From Deltaproteobacteria bacterium (GTDB lineage: Bacteria > Desulfobacterota_B > Binatia > UBA9968), in assembly GCA_027297485.1 (NCBI GenBank), contig JAPUHZ010000282.1, forward strand, positions 1 through 10,543: a stretch of 10,543 nucleotides of DNA, given 5' to 3'. Positions 6,693 through 10,543 of the stretch are shown here, one piece after another. The notes beneath the pieces are model-generated. The model saw nothing but the letters and a program-made list of their open reading frames with translations. It had not been told where the DNA came from and ran no database searches. Both the position numbers and the translations under genes were made by a program. Numbering within the stretch: position 1 is the first letter of the stretch; each line of letters begins with the position of its first letter.

Positions 6693-7880
6693 ATGAAGAA
6701 TTGGCAGATCCTTAGGCTCACCCACAAGTACGTGGCCAACACCTACGCACGCTTTCCCATAGCCCTGGTGAGGGGCAAGGGGGTGCGAGTCTGGGATGCC
6801 GATGGCAAGGAGTATCTCGACTTTGTCTCGGGCATAGCAGTCAACAGCTTAGGCCACGGCCACCCTGCTGTGGTCCGGGCCATCCAACACCAGACACGGA
6901 AGCTCACTCATGTTTCCAATCTCTATCACATCGCCCCGCAATCAGAGCTGGCTCGAGAGCTCTGTCGCCATTCCTTTGCGGCGCGCGTTTTTTTTTGTAA
7001 CAGTGGGGCTGAGGCCAATGAGGCAGCCATTAAGCTCGCACGGCGCTACGGGGTGGAATGGTTGGGAGGAAAGTACGAGATCCTTTCGACCCACAACTCT
7101 TTTCACGGTCGGACCCTAGCAACATTGGCTGCCACAGGGCAGGAAAAGGTGCGTGCCGGTTTTGATCCTTTGCCGTCCGGGTTTCGTCAGGTTCCTTATG
7201 ACGACCTTTGGGCCATGGAAGAGGCGATCGATGAGAGAACCGTGGCTATCCTGGTCGAACCGATCCAGGGCGAAGGAGGGGTAGTCGTTCCTGGGAAGGC
7301 CTATCTTCAGGGGTTGAGAGAGCTGTGCGATAAAAGAGGTATCCTTCTCATCTTTGACGAGGTCCAAGTAGGGATGGGGCGGACCGGTAAACTCTTTGCC
7401 TATGAACATTTCGGAGCGGAGCCGGACATCATGACCTTGGCTAAGGCCTTGGGCGGAGGGATGCCCTTGGGGGCCATGCTGGCGAAGGAGAAGGTAGCGC
7501 GTAGCTTTGTCCCTGGAACCCATGCCTCCACTTTTGGGGGAAATCCTTTAGTCTGTAGTGTTGGCATGGCTGTCTTAAAAACCCTGCTTCAAGGGGGCGT
7601 ATTGAAAAATTGCGCCAAGATTGGGAAAATCCTCTTTGATGGTCTCCAATCGCTTAAGAATCGTTTCCCCTTTATCCGGGAGGTGCGAGGAAAGGGGCTC
7701 ATCTTAGGGATGGAGCTTGATCAAGAAGGAAGCAAGATCGTGGAAGATTGCCTGCAAGCGGGGCTCCTGATCAATTGTGCTGCCAATAAGGTCCTGCGTT
7801 TTCTTCCCCCACTGACGGTTAAGAAGAGAGACATCGATCGTGGTTTGGCAATTCTAGAAAAGATCCTCGCACACCAGTAA
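6693..7880 (+). CDS. argD: Acetylornithine aminotransferase ArgD
   Basis: A PLP-dependent class III aminotransferase that converts N-acetylglutamate semialdehyde and glutamate to N-acetylornithine and 2-oxoglutarate. Some members also serve as N-succinyldiaminopimelate aminotransferase in lysine synthesis. It has 395 residues, the usual length. Conserved features are RGKGVRVWDADGKEYLDF (27-44), HGHPAVV, the phosphate-binding NSGAEANE (103-110), HGRTLA, EPIQGEGG (189-196), the PLP-contacting FDEVQ (221-225), the Schiff-base lysine K251 in TLAKALGGGMPLGA, and HASTFGGNPL. ATG 6693 lies 3 nt after the argB stop, so its ribosome binding sequence is within argB. A run of nine T at 6988-6996 encodes VFF in a conserved region; the frame is continuous through it. 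Similar aminotransferases (AstC, GabT, RocD) are excluded mainly by the position between argB and argF. Confidence 0.95.
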   Translation: MKNWQILRLTHKYVANTYARFPIALVRGKGVRVWDADGKEYLDFVSGIAVNSLGHGHPAVVRAIQHQTRKLTHVSNLYHIAPQSELARELCRHSFAARVFFCNSGAEANEAAIKLARRYGVEWLGGKYEILSTHNSFHGRTLATLAATGQEKVRAGFDPLPSGFRQVPYDDLWAMEEAIDERTVAILVEPIQGEGGVVVPGKAYLQGLRELCDKRGILLIFDEVQVGMGRTGKLFAYEHFGAEPDIMTLAKALGGGMPLGAMLAKEKVARSFVPGTHASTFGGNPLVCSVGMAVLKTLLQGGVLKNCAKIGKILFDGLQSLKNRFPFIREVRGKGLILGMELDQEGSKIVEDCLQAGLLINCAANKVLRFLPPLTVKKRDIDRGLAILEKILAHQ

Positions 7881-7904
7881 ATTGACAACCTTTCTCTTTC
7901 CCCA

Positions 7905-8828
7905 ATGATCAAGAGAGACCTTTTAAGCTTAAGGGACCTCAGCCGAGGCGAGATCGACGAGATCTTTTCTCTGACCGATACGCTTAAGCGTGAGCAGAAG
8001 CAGAGGATTTCTCATCGGCGCCTGGCCGGAAGGACACTGGCCCTGATCTTTGAGAAGCCGAGTTTGAGGACGCGGGTTAGCTTTGAGATTGGGATCTTCC
8101 AACTGGGGGGTCATGCGGTTTTTCTCGGTCCAGACGAGATCCATCTCGGGGTGCGAGAGACCGCCGCGGATTGTGCCCGCAACTTGAGTCGGTGGGTGGA
8201 TATGATCGTCATGCGGACTTTTTTCCACGAGACCCTTAAGGAGATGGCCCGTTACGCAACGGTGCCCGTGATCAACGGCCTCACCGATCTTTTTCATCCT
8301 TGTCAGGTGCTGGCCGATTGTTTCACCCTCTTAGAACATAAAGGAAAGCTGGAAGGATTGAAGATCGCCTTTATCGGGGACGGCAACAATATGGTTCACT
8401 CATGGATGGAGGCTGCGGAAAAATTTTCTTTTTCTTTTGCCCTGGCCTGTCCTAAAGGCTACGAGCCTAATCCCGAAATCGTCGCTCCCGCAGCAAAGAA
8501 AGACGGGCGCATAGTCATCACCCACCATGTGGAGGAGGCAGTTCGAGGGGCGAATGTGATCTATACGGATGTGTGGACAAGCATGGGAAAAGAGTCGGAG
8601 TTGGAGACCAGACGCAGAATCTTCCAAGGTTATCAGGTCAATGAAAGCGTGGTGGCCATGGCGGATAGGGATGCGGTGGTGATGCATTGTCTCCCTGCCC
8701 ACCGAGGGGAAGAGATTACCGGAGAGGTTTTGGACGGTCCTAGGGCTATTGTCTTCGATCAGGCCGAGAACCGCCTCCATGTGCAGAAGGCGATTATGGT
8801 GTGGCTTTTAAAAGGGATGAAGGGTTGA
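7905..8828 (+). CDS. argF: Ornithine carbamoyltransferase ArgF
   Basis: Transfers the carbamoyl group of carbamoyl phosphate to L-ornithine, giving citrulline. It has 307 residues, the normal anabolic length. Carbamoyl-phosphate contacts are SLRTR (53-57), MRT (103-105) and HPCQ (131-134). Ornithine-side motifs are DVWTSMG (222-228) and [12 protein letters not shown] (261-272). The first motif has Leu where many relatives have Thr (STRTR); the arginines and serine that bind phosphate are kept. HCLPAHRG favours an ornithine over an N-acetylornithine or succinylornithine enzyme. The 24-nt gap after argD is pyrimidine-rich, and no Shine-Dalgarno sequence precedes ATG 7905, which may mean weak or coupled initiation. 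argG follows after 10 nt. Confidence 0.95.
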   Translation: MIKRDLLSLRDLSRGEIDEIFSLTDTLKREQKQRISHRRLAGRTLALIFEKPSLRTRVSFEIGIFQLGGHAVFLGPDEIHLGVRETAADCARNLSRWVDMIVMRTFFHETLKEMARYATVPVINGLTDLFHPCQVLADCFTLLEHKGKLEGLKIAFIGDGNNMVHSWMEAAEKFSFSFALACPKGYEPNPEIVAPAAKKDGRIVITHHVEEAVRGANVIYTDVWTSMGKESELETRRRIFQGYQVNESVVAMADRDAVVMHCLPAHRGEEITGEVLDGPRAIVFDQAENRLHVQKAIMVWLLKGMKG

Positions 8829-8838
8829 AGAGACGGAA

Positions 8839-10056
8839 ATGAAAGTCAAAAAAGTGGTCTTGGCTTACTCCGGCGGACTGGACACCAGCGTGTGCCTGCG
8901 TTGGATCATGGAGCGGTATCACTGTGAGGTGATTGCCTACTGTGCGGATCTTGGCCAAGGAGAGGACTTGGAGGCGATCAAGCGAAAAGCCCTGGAGACC
9001 GGGGCCAGCAAGGTTGTTGTCGAGGACCTTAGGGAAGAGTTTATTAAGCAATATGTCTTTCCGATGCTGCGGGCCAATGCCGTCTACGAGGGCTCCTATC
9101 TGCTGGGAACCTCTATCGCCCGCCCTCTGATAGCCAAGGGGCAAATGGACGTCGCCGCGAGAGAGAAGGCCGATGCCGTGGCACACGGGGCTACGGGTAA
9201 GGGTAATGACCAGGTGCGTTTTGAGCTTACCTACTACGCGCTAAAACCCGACCTGAAAGTGATTGCACCGTGGAGACTTTGGGATCTCAACTCGCGTAAG
9301 GCCTTAGTTGCCTATGCCAAGCGTCAGGGTATAGCTGTCCCTGTGACTCGAAAGAGGCCCTACAGTATCGACCGCAACCTCTTCCATGTCAGCTACGAGG
9401 GAGGGATCTTAGAGGATCCGTGGAAGGAGCCGCCGGCCGATATGTTTCTCTGGACCAAAGCCGTAGAGAAGGCGCCGGACCATCCCGAATATATCGAGAT
9501 CGATTTTTTCCGCGGAGATCCCGTGGCTCTGAACGGCAAAGCTCGTTCTCCTGTAACACTCCTTGGCGGCCTAAATGTCTTGGGAGCGAAGCACGGGATT
9601 GGACGGGTGGATCTGGTCGAAAACCGTTATGTCGGCATGAAGTCACGCGGTGTCTATGAAACTCCCGGGGGCACTCTCCTCCATGGTGCGCACCGCGCCC
9701 TGGAGTCGATTACCATGGATCGTGAGGTAATGCGGCTCAGGGACTCTCTCATTTCCAAGTACGCAGAGCTGGTCTATTATGGTTATTGGTTCTCACCAGA
9801 GCGGGAACTCCTGCAGAAGCTCATCGACGGCTCTCAGGAGAATGTGAGCGGTCGAGTTCGCCTTAAGCTCTATAAGGGCAACGCCATAGTGGCCGGTCGG
9901 AAATCTAGGTCTTCACTCTACGATCCTAAAATGGCTACCTTTGAGGAGGATGAGGGGTATCAGCAGGCCGATGCGGAGGGTTTCATTAGACTCAATGCCT
10001 TAAGGCTCAGGCTGCAAAACCAAAAAAGACAAAGGGTTAAAGAAATCAAGGGTTGA
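8839..10056 (+). CDS. argG: Argininosuccinate synthase ArgG
   Basis: Joins citrulline and aspartate using ATP, which is cleaved to AMP and pyrophosphate, to form argininosuccinate. It has 405 residues, typical of the shorter bacterial type. It carries the N-type ATP pyrophosphatase P-loop SGGLDTS (11-17), DLGQGED (37-43), the citrulline and aspartate binding segment [14 protein letters not shown] (83-96), and [13 protein letters not shown] (117-129). Further conserved stretches are [35 protein letters not shown] and FSPER. ATG 8839 is 10 nt after the argF stop, behind the purine-rich gaagagacgga. It ends in two tandem in-frame stops, TGA then TAA (10054-10059). Confidence 0.97.
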   Translation: MKVKKVVLAYSGGLDTSVCLRWIMERYHCEVIAYCADLGQGEDLEAIKRKALETGASKVVVEDLREEFIKQYVFPMLRANAVYEGSYLLGTSIARPLIAKGQMDVAAREKADAVAHGATGKGNDQVRFELTYYALKPDLKVIAPWRLWDLNSRKALVAYAKRQGIAVPVTRKRPYSIDRNLFHVSYEGGILEDPWKEPPADMFLWTKAVEKAPDHPEYIEIDFFRGDPVALNGKARSPVTLLGGLNVLGAKHGIGRVDLVENRYVGMKSRGVYETPGGTLLHGAHRALESITMDREVMRLRDSLISKYAELVYYGYWFSPERELLQKLIDGSQENVSGRVRLKLYKGNAIVAGRKSRSSLYDPKMATFEEDEGYQQADAEGFIRLNALRLRLQNQKRQRVKEIKG

Positions 10057-10060
10057 TAAA

Positions 10061-10543
10061 GTGGCAAGAGAGAAAAAGCTTTGGGGAGGACGTTTTGCGG
10101 CTCAAACGGCTAGTTCTGTAGAGGCCTTTGCCTCCTCCATCGATGTGGACTCACGGCTTTATCGCCAAGACATTGCCGGCAGTATCGCCCATGCCAGGAT
10201 GCTCGCCCGGCAGCGGATCATCTCGGCAAGAGAGGGACAGAAGATCGTGCGTGGCCTTAAGGCGATTCAGAAGGAGATCGAAAGCGGAGATTTCCATTTT
10301 TCCTCGGCCGATGAGGATATCCACATGAACATCGAGCGGCGTCTGACCCAAAGGATTGGTCCGGCGGGAGAAAAGCTCCATACTGCCAGGAGCCGCAACG
10401 ATCAAGTGGCCTTGGATATGCGCCTCTATCTTAGGGAGGAACTTGAGGCCATTCTCAAGGTTGTGGAGGGCTTGAAACTAGAACTGGCGCGGGCGGCCAA
10501 GCGGTATTTGAAAGTCATCATGCCCGGCTACACACATCTGCAA
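10061..10543 (+). CDS. argH: Argininosuccinate lyase ArgH, N-terminal part (cut by the window end)
   Basis: Splits argininosuccinate into arginine and fumarate, the last step of the pathway. GTG 10061 is the start, 4 nt after argG, with aaggg at 10048-10052 as ribosome binding site. 161 codons are visible without a stop; family members have about 450-470. Family features seen are KLWGGRF (6-12), GSIAHARML (40-48), DEDIHMNIE (84-92), the substrate-binding SRNDQV (111-116) and, at the very edge, PGYTHLQ (155-161) with its conserved TH pair, where the histidine takes part in catalysis. The C-terminal signature GSSxMPxKxNP lies beyond the window. Confidence 0.95.
   Translation, partial: MAREKKLWGGRFAAQTASSVEAFASSIDVDSRLYRQDIAGSIAHARMLARQRIISAREGQKIVRGLKAIQKEIESGDFHFSSADEDIHMNIERRLTQRIGPAGEKLHTARSRNDQVALDMRLYLREELEAILKVVEGLKLELARAAKRYLKVIMPGYTHLQ

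Overview
The window is bacterial chromosomal DNA of moderate GC content. It has two parts: an accessory left end (about 1-2715) and a conserved housekeeping right end (about 2716-10543). The order xerC-hslV-hslU-argB-argD-argF-argG-argH, with all genes on the + strand, resembles arrangements in deltaproteobacteria-like and other deep-branching environmental bacteria. The sequence alone does not fix the lineage, so treat any taxonomic label as a guess.

Left end. Positions 1-1976 hold the 3' part of a large RHS/YD-repeat protein. Its reading frame is open to the window edge, so the true start lies outside. It has YD repeats, a complete RHS core ending in DPMG, and a variable tail of about 136 residues that I do not recognise. 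A second reading frame overlaps its stop codon as ATGA behind a strong ribosome binding site. After about ten codons that frame runs into a roughly 163-bp, internally deleted IS3-family element. The element keeps both imperfect terminal inverted repeats and the last 26 codons of the transposase. Beyond it lie a short trace resembling the N-terminus of a REP-associated tyrosine transposase (RAYT), several inverted and direct repeats, and two hairpins sharing an identical 6-bp stem. No intact gene is convincing between 2033 and 2715.

Right end. A Xer tyrosine recombinase is followed by the HslV peptidase and HslU unfoldase, which together form a two-component ATP-dependent protease. Both junctions in this trio carry palindromic DNA. 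A large imperfect hairpin lies between xerC and hslV. Between hslV and hslU there is a 126-bp segment with perfect 11-bp inverted ends, and the whole insert is bracketed by a 16-bp direct repeat. That repeat copies the end of hslV and the translation start region of hslU.

Tightly packed arginine genes follow. argB makes N-acetylglutamyl phosphate, and argD aminates the semialdehyde to N-acetylornithine. argF converts ornithine to citrulline, and argG and argH take citrulline through argininosuccinate to arginine. argH is cut by the window end. argC, argJ and argA or argE are not in the window and must be encoded elsewhere. Gene gaps of 3-24 nt from hslU to argH suggest one co-transcribed unit.
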